A stretch of DNA of 64,000 nt from Clitoria ternatea (taxonomy: Eukaryota > Streptophyta > Magnoliopsida > Fabales > Fabaceae). How positions within the stretch are numbered: position 1 is the stretch's first letter; each line of letters begins with the position of its first letter. The position numbers and the translations under genes are program-made. The DNA is taken from NCBI GenBank assembly GCA_037962975.1, contig CM075673.1:149502667-149566666 (forward strand). Reading direction: 5' to 3'. The notes beneath the pieces were generated by a model. It searched no databases. It saw only the letters and a program-made list of their open reading frames with translations, and had not been told where the DNA came from. Below are positions 24,215 through 37,540 of this stretch, piece by piece.

Positions 24215-25150
24215 GAGGAGAACCTGAGGCTTCAGTATACACCATTTTCCTTCACATTTTCTCTTCTGTTCTTTCTTTGGAGAAGCAGAGGAAGGCTTCT
24301 AAAGGAGCTCTTCCATTCTGGGTTTGGTCTTTCTTATTTTTAGTTTGTTTTAATTATGGAGGGCTAAAACCCTTAGATTGATTTTTTTGGAGAATATTGT
24401 AATATAATTTTAAGGTTCTTGTTTTTAATATAGTATGCTTTTATTATTGTTAATTTCTTCATAATCTTACTCTGCTTATTTAATTCCATTCTATTTAATT
24501 AAATTTGTATGCTTAATTGGTTTAATTATACAAATGGAATAAAATAAGATTTAAATTAAAATGGATTAAGGAAATATGCATGCTTAATGAATATTTTCAT
24601 AATCACTTTTAATAATTATGGTTTGCTTAATTCCATAATTTGAGAATAGATTATGTATGTAGGCGATGTTCTTACATATGCTCAATAATTCTTAGATTTT
24701 ACAATCTTGACTCCTTTTGCTTAATTAGGATGCTTGATTAAAATATTCATTTTTAAATAAAAGTAAAGGAATTGTGAATTAAAAAAGACGCTTAGTAGAT
24801 TAATTCAAATTGAGCTAAGAAATCAACAGTAATGAAAGTGTACGAATCATCTTTTGTGAACCAAGGATAAATCTAATTACAATACTCTAAGAAAATCAAT
24901 CGCTTGTTATTTATTCTTCTAAATCTCATATTTACTCTGTTTTGATTTTAATTGTGACAACCAATCAAACTCCGCCCAAATGTATTTGTATGTTTGTTGT
25001 ACTTCTGTTTGTAAAAATTAATTTTAAACTTGATTTTCCTAAATTTTTGTGTTGATCTTCGAGAGAACGATCTAGGTTGACACCCTAGTACTACATTAAT
25101 TAATTTTAATGTACTAATTTGATGGGACCACGACGTAAAACGTCAAATTT

Positions 25151-25168
25151 TGGCGCCGCAGCCGGGGA
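25151..25168 (+). other. Primer binding site (tRNA-Asp type), Athila
   Basis: TGGCGCCGCAGCCGGGGA, five bases after the 5' LTR, matches the usual plant Athila/Tat site complementary to tRNA-Asp except for two central bases. Confidence 0.8.
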
Positions 25169-25337
25169 TCAACGATCTTTAGGAAAATTCTTGTTTTAAA
25201 TTAATTTTTTATATAAAATTGAAAATTAAAAAAATAATATAATAAAAAATTGTTTGTTTATTTGTTTTATTTTATTTCTTTTGCATAATTTAGGATTCTT
25301 ATGATATATTGCTCATGATGATGAAATATCTTGTTGT

Positions 25338-26645
25338 ATGCTATGTATGACTAGAAGGACTTTTGGGCATTTATATTCATTTGATTCTGAAATTGATAGA
25401 ACTTTTCATAGATTAGTTAGAGAAGCTAGATTTAATAATAACTTTGTTGATATTGATAGTGATAGTATCTCATCTGAATCCGCTGAAAGTACTACTGCTA
25501 GTTTTTCTGATATGGCTGGACCTCGTGAGAGAACTCCTAGAGAACTAGCTGCACCTGAATTCACATATGAAAGTTTGTGTATTCAATATCCTGAAGAGGA
25601 TGTCCCTTTTATGCTTAAGATTAGGCTTATACACTTGTTGCCAAAGTTTCATGGTCTTGCGAGTGAAGATCCGCACAAACACCTCAAAGAAGTCCACATT
25701 GTGTGTTCCACAATGAAACCTCAAAACGTTCAAGAAGACCACATATATCTTAAAGCGTTTCCTCATTCTTTAGAGGGCGTTGTTAACAATTGGCTCTACT
25801 ACCTTGCTCCAAGATCAATCACAAGTTAGAATGACTTAAAGAAAATGTTCTTGGAAAAGTTCTTTCCTTCCTCTAGAACCACTGCAATCTGGAAAGACAT
25901 ATCTGGCATTAGGCAACTATCTGGAGAAAGTCTTTATGAGTATTGGGAGAGATTCAAGAAACTCTATACAAGTTGCCCTCACCACCAAATTTTTGAACAA
26001 CTTCTTCTTCAGTACTTTTATGAAGGTCTACACCACGTTGATCGCAACATGTTAGATGCAGCAAGTGGAGGAGCTTTAGGAGACATGACTGCTGCTGAAG
26101 CAAGAAACTTGATTGAAAAGTTGGAATCCAATTCCCAACAATTCAGTGTTAGAGATGATGCTTTCAAACCCATGTATGATTCAAATTCTAGTGTATCTGG
26201 CATTAAATTAGAGAGCAAACTTGACGCTCTCACCATTCTGGTCACACAATTGGCAGTGAATCAAAAATTTATGACTACCAAAGTGTGTGGCATCTGCTCC
26301 TCACAAGAGCATCCCACTGATTGTTGTCATTCTCTACAAGAAAAGAATGATAATAATCCCTAAGCCTATGCAGCCAACATCTATCATGATAGACCTTCAC
26401 CACAACAGTAGCAACAAAACCATTACCTTTCCACCAACAGATACAACCCAAGTTGGATGAACCATCCAAACCTGAGATGGGGTAACCAACAACAAAATCC
26501 CCAACCCCTATTACAAAGCAATGCACCAACCTTCCAAAGACCTACACCTCAACCATCCATAAGTAGCCCTTCTTTGGAAGAACTAGTGAAACAAATGGCT
26601 GCACAGAACTTGGAGTATCAACAGAGGAAGGATGCTACAATCTAG
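25338..26645 (+). pseudogene. Athila gag, broken
   Basis: A single frame is traceable from about 25338 to 26645 with in-frame stops at 25827-25829, 26361-26363 and 26409-26411 or nearby. The capsid region reads as Athila gag (LPKFHGLASEDPHKHL, WLYYLAP, MFLEKFFPSS and ALGDMTAAEARNLIE are visible). The tail is rich in Gln and Asn, as usual in this lineage. No zinc knuckle is seen apart from a weak C-x2-C ending near 26320. The first credible ATG is uncertain because the reading begins close to the LTR. Confidence 0.85.
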
Positions 26646-26746
26646 AGTTTAAGCAACCAAATTGGGTAATTGGCTTCATCATTGAACCAATTACAGTCTC
26701 AGAACTCTGACAATTACCATCTCAACCAGCTGCAAATCCAAGAAAT

Positions 26747-29700
26747 GTGAGTGCAATTCAGTTAAGATCAGGTAAGAACCTTGAAGTACCCATACCCAAG
26801 GAACCTAAGAAACAAATAGATGTGCCCACAACAGTTGAGAATCATGTTCCCTCTTCTGAGATGCAATCACCCCAAATTCTATCTCATATCCCTCTTCCAT
26901 TTCCACCAAAAGCAATTCCAAGCAAGAAGATGGAAGAAGTGGACAAAGAAATCTTGGATACCTTTAGGAAAGTGGAAGTGAATATACCTCTTCTTGATGC
27001 AATCAAGCAGATACCCAAGTATGCCAAATTTCTGAAAGAGCTGTGTACTCACAAGAGGAGACTCAAGGGCAATGAAAGGATAAGCATAGGAAGAAATGTA
27101 TCTGCACTGCTTGGTAAGGAAGTTCCAAATATTCCTGAGAAATATAAAGATCCAGGTACGTTCACTATACCCCGCATCATAGGCAATAACAAATTTGAAA
27201 ATTACATGTTAGAATTAGGAGCTTCAATAAATGTTTTGCCTATGTCTATTTTTAAATCTTTGTCTCTTGGAACTTTACAACCTACTGGTGTAGTGATTCA
27301 ACTAGCCAATAGAAGCACTGCTTACCCTGCTGGAGTCATAGAGGATGTTTTGGTTCAGGTAGATCAACTTGTTTTCCCTGCTGACTTTTCATACTTGATA
27401 TGGAAGAAGGTATACCTCATATTCCTGTTCCTATAATTTTGGGAATACCATTTTTGAAAACAGCCCGAACCAAAATAGATGTTCATTCTGGAACCCTCTC
27501 TATGGAATTTGGTGACACTAGAGTTCAATTCAATATTCTTGATGCTATGAAATACCCATCTGAAGATCACTCTATTTTTCATATTGACATTATGGATGAA
27601 TTGATTTATGAATATCTTTCTGATATCTCTCAAAATGTTGATTTGGAATGCATGGATGATTCAAACAATTATTTTGTATGCAATGATTCTGGAAGTTGTG
27701 ATATTTGTACTGAAATTAATAAATACATATATTCTGATTCAGAATCTTTTGATATGCCTGTTAACCATAAGGAGCTAGAACGCATTAACCTGAATGCAGG
27801 ATTTTAAGAAGACTCTAACAAAATTGTTGAGGTGCAAGCAGCAGAATCCAAATCTACTTTGTTAGTTCCATCTGTTTTGCAGGCACCCAAATTAGAGTTG
27901 AAACCCCTACCTGAGAACCTCAAGTATGTATACTTAGGGGATGATGAACAGCTCCCGGTGATAATTTCCACTTCTCTTGATGAAAATCAAGAAGAAAAAT
28001 TACTGCAGGTTTTGAAAAGGCACAAGAAGGCTATAGGATAGACATTGGCAGACATCCCTGGAATTAGCCTGTCCATGTGCATGCATAGGATATTTCTGGA
28101 GGAAAATGCTAAAGCAGTAAGACAGCCTCAAAGGAGACTCAACCCTGTAATCCTTGATGTGGTTAAGAAGGAGATTACTAAGCTTCTACAAGCAGGAATT
28201 ATTTATCCTATCTCTAACAGTCAATGGGTGAGTCCGATACAAGTGGTTCCTAAGAAAACAAGGATCACGGTTGTGAAAAATAAGAAGAATGAATTGATCC
28301 CTACCAGAGTGCAAAATAGTTAGAGAGTCTGTGTTGACTACAGGAGACTAAATCAGGCAACAAAGAAGGACCATTTCCCTTTACCCTTCATTGATCAAAT
28401 GCTTGAACGTCTCGTAGGTAAGTCTCACTACTGTTTTCTTGATGGATTCTCTGGATATTTTCAGATTCACATTGCACCTGAGGATCAAGAAAAGACCATA
28501 TTCACCTGTCCCTTTAGCATATTTGCTTATAGGAGAATACCATTTGGCCTATGCAATGCTCCTGGAACTTTTCAAAGATGCATGATAAGTATTTTTCATG
28601 ATTTCATTGAAAATTTCATAGAGGTGTTTATGGATAATTTTACTGTTTATGGATCTTCATTTAATGCATGCCTTGATAGTTTAGATAAAGTTTTAAATAG
28701 ATGTATTGAAACTAACCTTGTCTTGAACTATGAAAAATGTCATTTTATGGTAAAACAAGGAATAGTTTTAGGGAATGTAATCTCTGAGAAAGGAATTGAG
28801 GTAGATCCTACCAAGATAGAAGTTATATCACATTTGCCTTACCCTTCTTGTGTTCGAGAGGTTCGTTCTTTTCTTGGACATGCAGGTTTCTACAGAAGAT
28901 TCATAAAGGATTTTAGTAAGAAGGCTAGACCACTATCCAATCTACTCTAAAAGAATGTGGTATTTGAGTTTGATGAAAAGTGTAAGGAGGCTTTTAATTG
29001 CCTCAAGCAAGCATTGATCACTACCCCAATAATCCAAGCACCTGATTGGACAGCCCCATTTGAGTTAATGTGTGATGCCTCTAATTATGCATTGGGAGCT
29101 GTCCTTGGTCAAAAGATTGACAAACAGCCTAGGGTCATCTACTGAAAAAGAGCTCTTGGCCATTGTTTTTACATTAGATAAGTTCAGATCTTACCTACTC
29201 GGTTCTCGAGTAGTTGTCTTTACTGACCATGCAGCTCTGAAGTACTTGTTGAAGAAAGGTGAGTCCAAGCCAAGATTAATTCGTTGGATGCTTTTGCTCC
29301 AAAAGTTTGACTTGGAAATTCATGACAGAAGTGGAACACAAAACTTGGTGGCAGACCATTTAAGCAGAATTAAGAACACTCCTGATTCAGCACCTATTCG
29401 GGACCATTTTCCCGATGAACAATTCATGAGTGTTTCTAACTCTTTTGATACATTCTGGTTCACTAACATTGTTAATTATCTTGTTGCTTCTGTTTTTCCA
29501 TCATATGCATCCAAAAACCAAATTTTAAAATTAAAAAGTGATGCAAAATATTATATATGGGATGACCCGTATTTGGGGAACTTGTGTAATGATCAGGTGA
29601 TTCAAAGATGCATTCCCGATCATGAGATAGAATCAGTTCTTCAATTCTGCCATGCTTCACCAGTTGGTGGATATTTTGGTCCATAAAGAACAGCAAGGAA

Positions 29701-30586
29701 GGTGTTGGACTCTGGTTTATACTGGCCCACCATTTTTAAGGATGCATGGAGAACTTGTAACACCTGTGAGGAATGCCAAAGAGCCGGTAACACTATCACA
29801 TGGCGTCAACAGATGCCTCAATAACCTATGTTGTTTTGTGAAGTATTTGATGTTTGGGGCATTGATTTTATGGGTCCATTTCCTCTATCCTTTGGTTTTA
29901 CATACATTCTGTTAGCTGTAGATTATATTTCTAAATGGGTGGAAGCTAAAGCCACCAGAACTAATGATGCTCGAGTTGTTGTGGATTTTGTTAGATCTCA
30001 AATTTTTTGTAGGTTTGGCATTCTGAGAGCAATCATTAATGATCAGGGAACACACTTCTGCAACAAAACCATGCAAGCTATGCTCAAGAAATATGAGGTT
30101 ATTTATAGAATCTCTACTCCATATCACCCCCAAACCAATGGACAAGCAAAAGTCTCTAACAGAGAAATCAAAATAATCCTGGAGAAGATAGTATAGCCTA
30201 ACAGAAAGGATTGGAGCAGGAAACTGGATGATACTCTTTGGGCACAAAGAACAGCTTTCAAGGCACCTATAGGAATGTCTCCCTATAACATTGTTTTTGG
30301 AAAGGCATGTCATCTTTCGGTGGAGGTTGAGCATCGTGCTTATTGGGCTGTAAAAGCTTGCAACTTAGCACTTGATCAAGCAGGTGAAGAAAGGAAATTA
30401 CAATTGAATGAGCTTGATAAAATCCGTTTGGCAGCTTATGAAAATTCAAAGTTCTATAAGGAGAAAACAAGGAAATTCCATGATAGCTTAATAGCTAGAA
30501 AGGAGTTTGCTGCTGGACAAAAAGTGTTACTGTTTAATTCTTGGATGAAACTGATGGCCGGAAAATTATGCTCTAAATGGGAATGA
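26747..30586 (+). pseudogene. Athila pol, broken by frameshifts and stops
   Basis: Pieces in several frames give protease, reverse transcriptase, RNase H and integrase in order. The protease motif (about 27210-27230) reads ELGAS, so the catalytic Asp is replaced by Glu. The reverse transcriptase (28045-28950) has FMDN at about 28630, so the second active-site Asp is Asn. RNase H follows (28957-29400, LMCDAS, TDHAALKYL), then integrase (29470-30330, with DFMGPF, NDQGTHF and HPQTNGQAKVSNRE). Frameshifts lie near 26650-26750, 27400-27436, 29130 and 29690-29830. In-frame stops include those near 28040, 28323 and 28950. The active-site changes suggest long inactivity. Confidence 0.88.
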
Positions 30587-30770
30587 CCTTTCATTGTCAC
30601 TAATGTATTTACCTATGGAGCTGTTGAAATAAAAAGTGAAAACTCTAACAAAAGCTTCAAGGTTAATGGATAACGCTAGAAGCCATTTCATGAAAATCCT
30701 TCACTTGTAGATGTCACAATGGAGGAGCATGCTTTGGGGGAACCACTTCTTGATCCCCCTTGAGGGAGTT

Positions 30771-32097
30771 TTCTTAACCATCTCTTTACTTTTTCATTTT
30801 ATTGTCTTTTTTGTATGCTCTGTTTTATAATGAGGACAATGTATGATTCAAGTATAGGGGTGGAATTGCTCTTTATTTTGTTTTGTGTATTATTATATAA
30901 TTGTCTTTCTGTGTGAATTGTTTTTTTGTATAAATAAATAAATAAATAAATTTAAAATAAAGGTTTTTGTGTGTGTTTTTGTTTAAAATGGTATGTTTTA
31001 TTGGAATTTTAGAATACGCATGAGTAATAGGTAATTTCTTTCATGTTTGATATGAGCTTAATGATATGTTATGATTTGAACTCAAGCATTTTTTTTGGTA
31101 TGTTGAGAATGACATGATAATTGATAGATGATCATATATGATAGAATTATACCTTGTGAGATTTTTGAGCCTTAAAAATTTAATGGATCACTTTACACCA
31201 TCTTAATTCTTTCATGTGTGATTTATTCCTGAATACTTACATCTCAATCTTTGTCTTGTTTCTTGATGATACTTGAAACTCATATACATATATTTGAAAG
31301 GACACGAGCATTTTGTTCAATTGATCCATTAGCCACATGAGCTTACCATAAATAAATCATCTTTTGTTAGCCCCTTTAAGCCTATTTAACCACTTCTTTG
31401 TTACAGCTTAAATAAGCTATACACCTACTTAAAGAAGATGTTGGAGCTTTGGAATCAAGTCAAAAATAGGCATTCAAATAAGTGTGGGAGTGTGATAAAA
31501 GGAGTCGTAACTCTTAGTTTAAGTATTATGCAATTGCATAAGAAAAATATAAAAAAATATTGATGATTGTGACCAAATGTGATTAAACAAATGTTTTACC
31601 TCACTATTTACCTGTTAAAATAATTATCATTCTTTATGGCATATGAAACTAATTTCCAAATCTTTACCTTGGCCACATTACAACCCTGATAAGCCTTGTC
31701 GATCTATACATGCATTTGTGTTAATTGTGGAATTGAGAAATTTGCCAAATTTATGGGACTGTCTGTTTTTCAGGAAATATTTTTTAGTGTATACGCAAAC
31801 CCAAAACACTTGAGAGTTGAGAGTATGTCTTGTGAGGTTCTGTTACTTATGATCTTCTTTTCAGTTTGACTTAATTCTTACATGCCTAAGTGTTTGGATG
31901 ATTTTCATACATATCTTGATGCTCTGTATCCTGCATGTTGAATAACTCTCGTTTCTCTGTATATTCTTAAGATTTCATGACAAGCATGCCAATTCTGTGT
32001 GTTTATTGTTTTTAACTTAAATGTTTTCAATAAATTGTGAAACTTGTTTTTATTCTGATTTTGCCTGGGAGTGAAAAAGAATAAATGTGGGAGTATT
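30771..32097 (+). other. Athila 3' non-coding region and polypurine tract
   Basis: About 1.3 kb between the end of pol and the 3' LTR without a coding frame. Some Athila elements carry an env-like gene here, and none is recognisable. The stretch ends in GAATAAATGTGGGAGTATT, whose purine-rich part abuts the LTR. Confidence 0.7.
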
Positions 32098-33711
32098 TGA
32101 TGATACATGATTTATCCTTAATTCTTTAGTTTAAATGTGTATAATTTGTCATTACTTATTGTGTAATTTATTGCATTTTAACACATTTTCATAATTTAGG
32201 CCTTATTTAATATTTGATTTGAAAATGAATTAAGGATTAATTTTTAATGAAAATAATGAAATCTTAATTTCTCTTGTTTTGTAGTGTATGATTGAGCTTG
32301 CAATTGAAAAATAATTATCACAGGTCAAATGGAAGAAGCCACGCCTCAAGAAATGGTAAAAATGCAAGAAAAAACACCAGAACAGGCCTGGGAATCGATT
32401 CACCAACCTGGGAATCGATTCCTACACTAAATCATGCCTGGGAATCGATTCCCAAAAGGCAGGAATCGATTCATATCAACCAGGAATTGATTCCCCTGCT
32501 TATTTTTACCCAAGAATCGATTCATCTGTGCAGGAATCGATTCATTAGCTATAGGAATCGATTCCTTACCTCAGGAATCGATTTATGTGATGTTTCTAAA
32601 TCAATTTTCAACTGAATAAATCCATTCCCGCATGAAATCATGGACAGAATCATGGAGGAAAATCAGGAATGTTTTCAGGAACTATGAAAAACAGGAAAAC
32701 ATCACTACGCAATTTACGAAAGCACTACGCAGAATGAAATATTTTATTGTAACAGAAGCCTTCCTTGAATGCTATAAATAGAGGAGAACCTGAGGCTTCA
32801 GTATACACCATTTTCCTTCACGTTTTCTCTTCCGTTCTTTCTTTGGAGAAGCAGAGAAAGGCTTCTGGAGGAGCTCTTCCATTCTGGGTTTGGTCTTTCT
32901 TATTTTTAGTTTGTTTTAATTATGGAGAGCTAAAACCCTTAGATTGATTTTCTTGGAGAATATTGTAATATAATTTTGAGGTTCTTGTTTTTAATATAGT
33001 ATGCTTTTATTATTGTTAATTTCTTCATAATCTTACTCTGCTTATTTAATTCCATTCTGTTTAATTAAATTTGTATGCTTAATTGGTTTAATTTTACAAA
33101 TGGAATAAAATAAGATTTAATTTAAAATGGATTAAGGAAATATGTATCCTTAATGAATATTTTCATAATCACTTTTAATAATTATGGTTTGCTTAATTTC
33201 ATAATTTGAGAATAGATTATGTATGTAGGCGATGTTCTTACATATGCTCAATAATTCTTAGATTTTACGATCTTGACTCCTTTTGCTTAATTAGGATACT
33301 TGATTAAAATATTCATTTTTAAATAAAAGTAAAGGAATTGTGAATTAAAAAAGACGCTTAGTTGATTAATTCAAATTGAGCTAAGAAATCAACAGTAATG
33401 AAAGTGTACAAATCATCTTTTGTGAACCAAGGATAAATCTAATTACAATACTCCAAGAAAATCAATCGCTTGTTTTTTATTGTTCTAAATCTTATATTTA
33501 CTTTGTTTTGATTTTAATTGCAACAACTAATCAAACTCCTCCCAAATGTATTTGTATGTTTGTTGTACTTCTGTTTGTAAAAATTAATTTTAAACTTGAT
33601 TTTCTTAAATTTTTGTGTTGATCTTCGAGAGAATGACCTAGGTTGACACCCTAGTACTACATTAATTAATTTTAATGTACTAATTTGGCGGGACCACGAC
33701 GCAAAACGTCA
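32098..33711 (+). repeat. Athila 3' LTR
   Basis: Same ends and same internal order as the 5' LTR: palindrome array at 32392-32584 and TATA at 32773-32780. It keeps GAATCGATTC where the 5' LTR has GAATCAATTC at two sites, consistent with CpG decay in the 5' copy. Confidence 0.93.
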
Positions 33712-33716
33712 TAGTG

Positions 33717-36129
33717 CATTGGTGAAGCAATGTTTCTATGAATCAATGACACTTTGGTGTATGGCAGAGGTCTATCAATCACACTACACCCCTATAATTT
33801 CTATCGTTATTGTCATTTTACGCTAATAGGTCGTGTGCGTGTCTGGTAATTCATGAGTGCTTTAGAAATTTTGTTATTTAATTCCATAGGAGCGACTCCA
33901 CTCCACACTCATATATATATTTTCATCAAGTGTATAATACACTTTTATACACCACTCATAAAGGATATAAAGATCATTAAAAGCTTCTAAGTTTAACCAT
34001 AAGCACATCTCATATACATCATAGGAAGAGAAAAAAGAAGTGCTATCAAGACTAACTAAGTGACTTTTATTACCCATACGAACCTTCTTCATGGGATCTC
34101 TAATCACAAGGTTGGGTTCTCATCACTGTTAGTTACAAATGGCTCAAGTCTCATTCCCACTAGTTTTTTACTTTGTGAGACACAAATATCAAATTATTTT
34201 GACCTATAATTTATAACTACTTTATATAATTATGATATGCATGTACATGTTGGTAGCACTATAAATATTACTATTTATTTTTGCCTATTAAAAATCACAA
34301 TATATAATTTAGGAAGATATATTCCTTCCAAATATATGCTAATTTTTAGGTAATTAGCCTTAAATTTTACCAAGTCAAACAATAAACTTGGCCTCCATAT
34401 CAATTTAGGCTACTTGAGTATACTTGGATTAATTCCAAATGACAATACCTTCAATTAAGAATAAAAGAAATTCACTTGTGAATTTCTTTTTAACTAAATT
34501 CATTAACAATTTATCATCACTATATCACTTAATACAGTGGAAAACCCAATAAATAAATAACACCAAATTTAATGGTATTTCTTAATTAATTGTCTAACGA
34601 CCACTACAAAAAAATAATACAATAAAATCTCATAAGTTCATAAATTTAATTTATACCAAGCAACAAAATCATCTATACTTATAATTTGAGTGTTACTATT
34701 GTAAGAAATCCTTATTGATATAACAATTAATAATTTAAACTTCATAAGAAGTTCTCCAGTAATATATCCTTATGATAGTATTATACTATCATTCTTCCTT
34801 ACGATTAACATTAAGACATAATTATTTTACTCATGTCTTCCATAAAACTAAGATGCTAACTCCAATCTTATCATCAATTACACTTTCATTCTCAACCAAA
34901 TCACAAATTCATTTTTAAGCATAATCTTTTATTTTGTCTACGAGAGGTAAGTTTTAGATAGCAACCTATTTTACAATTTCAAAAAGAAGTGGATCTTACT
35001 ATGTAACCTTGTGATAATTCATAAGCTACCCAACTGTTTTTTAAAATATATCATCCAAATAATTTGCTCACAATGATTATAGTCTAACAACTGCATCCAA
35101 ATTATTGCCACAATAATTAATAGAATGCAACATAACATATTGTTATCAACATATATTTATATATATCATACATTATCGTAACTTTCACCGCCAGGGGATT
35201 ATTTGTAGCAAAGTAATCCATAAAAGACAAAAATTGATAATCACTCCCATATCTTAGCATTTAATAATAAGTTTATACACACCATCAAATTCTACAACAC
35301 ATACTTAAGTAATTTCACACGTCATAGCAATAACGTTCTTGTACTAGACCAACAGATAATAAAGCATTAAGAAAAACTCTATTCACATATTTCTCCAAAA
35401 CCATATTACAAAGAACAACTCTCAGATCCTATGATAAATAACATGTTTGTTGCAACGTGACAAAACAACAATTCCAAAAAATTAATTATTGTTTAAACGT
35501 TCAAAAATGTAGAATCATCGCCAAAATTTATTTTATTCTTAAAAGGGTAAATATTAGAAAAACCCCTTAAAAGTTGAGTTCGGAGTTGGCTACGAAGAGG
35601 GAATGTATTAACACCCTTATTCGTCCATTATGGAGAACGGTACCTCAAATTAAATCAAGCATTTTATGTTTGGAGAGTCTATAACAAAAGGGATTGTGCC
35701 TAACCATATGTATTATTACAAATGTGTCAAACTTTATGATCTCAAAATGTTGCCAATATACACCTTTAAGCATACTCAAATATTCTCATCCATCAGCTAT
35801 ATCAATAATAGAACCAGAGGAGTTTTTGTTATATCAATCATAACTAAACCCATTAATGATTACTAACATTGACACAATTAAATAACATAGACTCATCATG
35901 AAATATGTAGCATGAAAATTACATGAAGGTGGTCTGCACATGTCAATTTTCGATTGGTCCTACTTTACCTCAATGAGATCATACAATAACCTTATTATAC
36001 AAAGTGTATTACTAGAACATAAACTTTATATTTAATCAGAAATATCCAAATATCCAAATACAAAAGTATGCATACATGATACCAAAATGTAAAACATCAA
36101 ATATATAAATGACTAACTCCCACTAAACT
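33717..36129 (-). other. 3' untranslated part of the copia element
   Basis: No coding frame. It follows the copia RNase H region on the minus strand and is assumed continuous with 23395-23527 across the Athila insertion. A 77-codon minus frame at 34107-33874 has no recognisable features. Confidence 0.5.
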
Positions 36130-37535
36130 AAGGATTCCTCAAACAGTAAAACACCCATGTGAGCGGCGTGCTCATGAAATACCTTGGGTGGAAGACACTT
36201 CGTAAGAGGGTCCACAATCATGAAGTTCATCCCTAAGTGTTCTATAGAAATCTGTCCACTTTGTACTCTTTCTTTAACAACTAGGAACTTGATGTCAATA
36301 TGTTTGGACTTGGTTGAACTCTTATTGTTATTGGAATATAGAACAGTTGATTTGTTGTCACAATATAACTTAGTGGTTTTTTAATTCCTTCTATAATTTG
36401 CAGCCCAGTGACAAAGTTCTTTAGCCAAATCCCATGACCGGATGCCTCATAGCATGCCATAAATTCTGCTACCATGGTGGATGACGTAGTAAGAGTTTGC
36501 TTGGCACTGCGCTAAGAAACTACACTACCAGCCAATAGATAGATGTAACCAGAAGTGGATCTTAAGCTATCTTGGCATCCAGCAAAATCTGAATCTGAAT
36601 ACCCAGTGATCTCTAACTAGTCTGACCTCTTGTATATGAGCATATAATTCTTTGTTCTCTTTAAATACCTTATAACCCTTTTGGCTTCTTTCTAATGATC
36701 CATTCCTGAATTGCTTAACTATCTGCTTAACATCCCAACTATGTATGCTATATCTGGACACATACACACTTGGGCATACATCAGACTCCTTACAGCTGAT
36801 GCATAGGGAATCTTCTGCATTTCCTAAATTTCTAAGTTTCCCTTTGGGCGTTGGTTGAGACTAAATTTGTCCCCCTTAGCAACTGGAGTATCCCCCAATT
36901 TTGATTCCTGCATGCCAAACCTTTTGAGTACCTTTTTTGATATAGCTCCTTTGTGATAATCCTAGAATACCTCAAGATTGATCTCGATGTATCTGAATTC
37001 CTAAAACAAAAGAGGCATCACCAAGATCTTTTATTTCAAAGTTTCTTGATAGAAATTTCTTAGTTTCATGCAATATGCCTATATCATTTGTGGCAAGCAG
37101 TATGTCATCAACATACAAGACTAGGAAAATGTACTTGCTCCCACTAAATTTATGATACACACAATCATCAACAAGATTCATCTTGAAACCAAATGAGAGA
37201 ATTACTTGATGAAATTTGTAGTACCACTGACAAGATGCTTGTTTCAGCTCATAAATAGATTTTGTAAGTTTGCAGACCATATTCTTTGGGCCTCCCGACA
37301 CAAAGTTTTCTGGTTGCACCATATAGATTGTTTCGTCAATGTTGCCATTGAGAAAAACGTTGTCTTGACATCCATTTGATGGAGCTCCAAATCATAATGA
37401 GCAACAAGAGCCATGATTGTCCTAAAAGAGTCTTTCGATGAAACTGGAGAGAAAGTCTCATTAAAGTCAATCCCTTTCTTTTGGGTATAGCCTTTAGCCA
37501 CAAAACGAGCCTTATATCTTTCCACATTACCTATA
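36130..37535 (-). pseudogene. Copia pol fragment: reverse transcriptase and RNase H
   Basis: On the minus strand the reverse transcriptase is recognisable from the GAATC duplication downward: RYKARFVAKGYTQ, DVKTTF, MVQPENFVSG and LVLYVDDILLA with the YVDD motif intact. RNase H motifs follow in broken frames (AEFMACYEASGHGIW at about 36450), and the C-terminal tail (HEHAAHMG) is at about 36155-36175. Several frame breaks separate these pieces. This is the part downstream of the 37541-47383 insertion. Confidence 0.85.
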
Positions 37536-37540
37536 GAATC

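Larger units (their letters stand above)
23533..25145 (+). repeat. Athila 5' LTR
   Basis: TG...CA termini. It contains an array of nine GAATCGATTC-type palindromes at 23826-24018, a TATA box TATAAATA at 24207-24214, and a long AT-rich U5 ending GACGTAAAACGTCA, itself nearly palindromic. Confidence 0.93.
23533..33711 (+). mobile_element. Athila-type Ty3/gypsy element, decayed
   Basis: LTRs of 1613 bp (23533-25145) and 1614 bp (32098-33711) start TGATGAT and end AAACGTCA. The tRNA-Asp-type primer site and the gag and pol motifs are Athila-like. The 5-bp flanks are CAATG (23528-23532) and TAGTG (33712-33716), which differ by two transitions, so the target duplication has decayed or the ends come from recombined copies. 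The coding region carries many stops and frameshifts. It is inserted in the 3' untranslated part of the copia element. Confidence 0.88.

Noticed and set aside
36184..36384. Plus-strand 66-codon frame
   Set aside because: It lies opposite the copia RNase H remnant and is a shadow.
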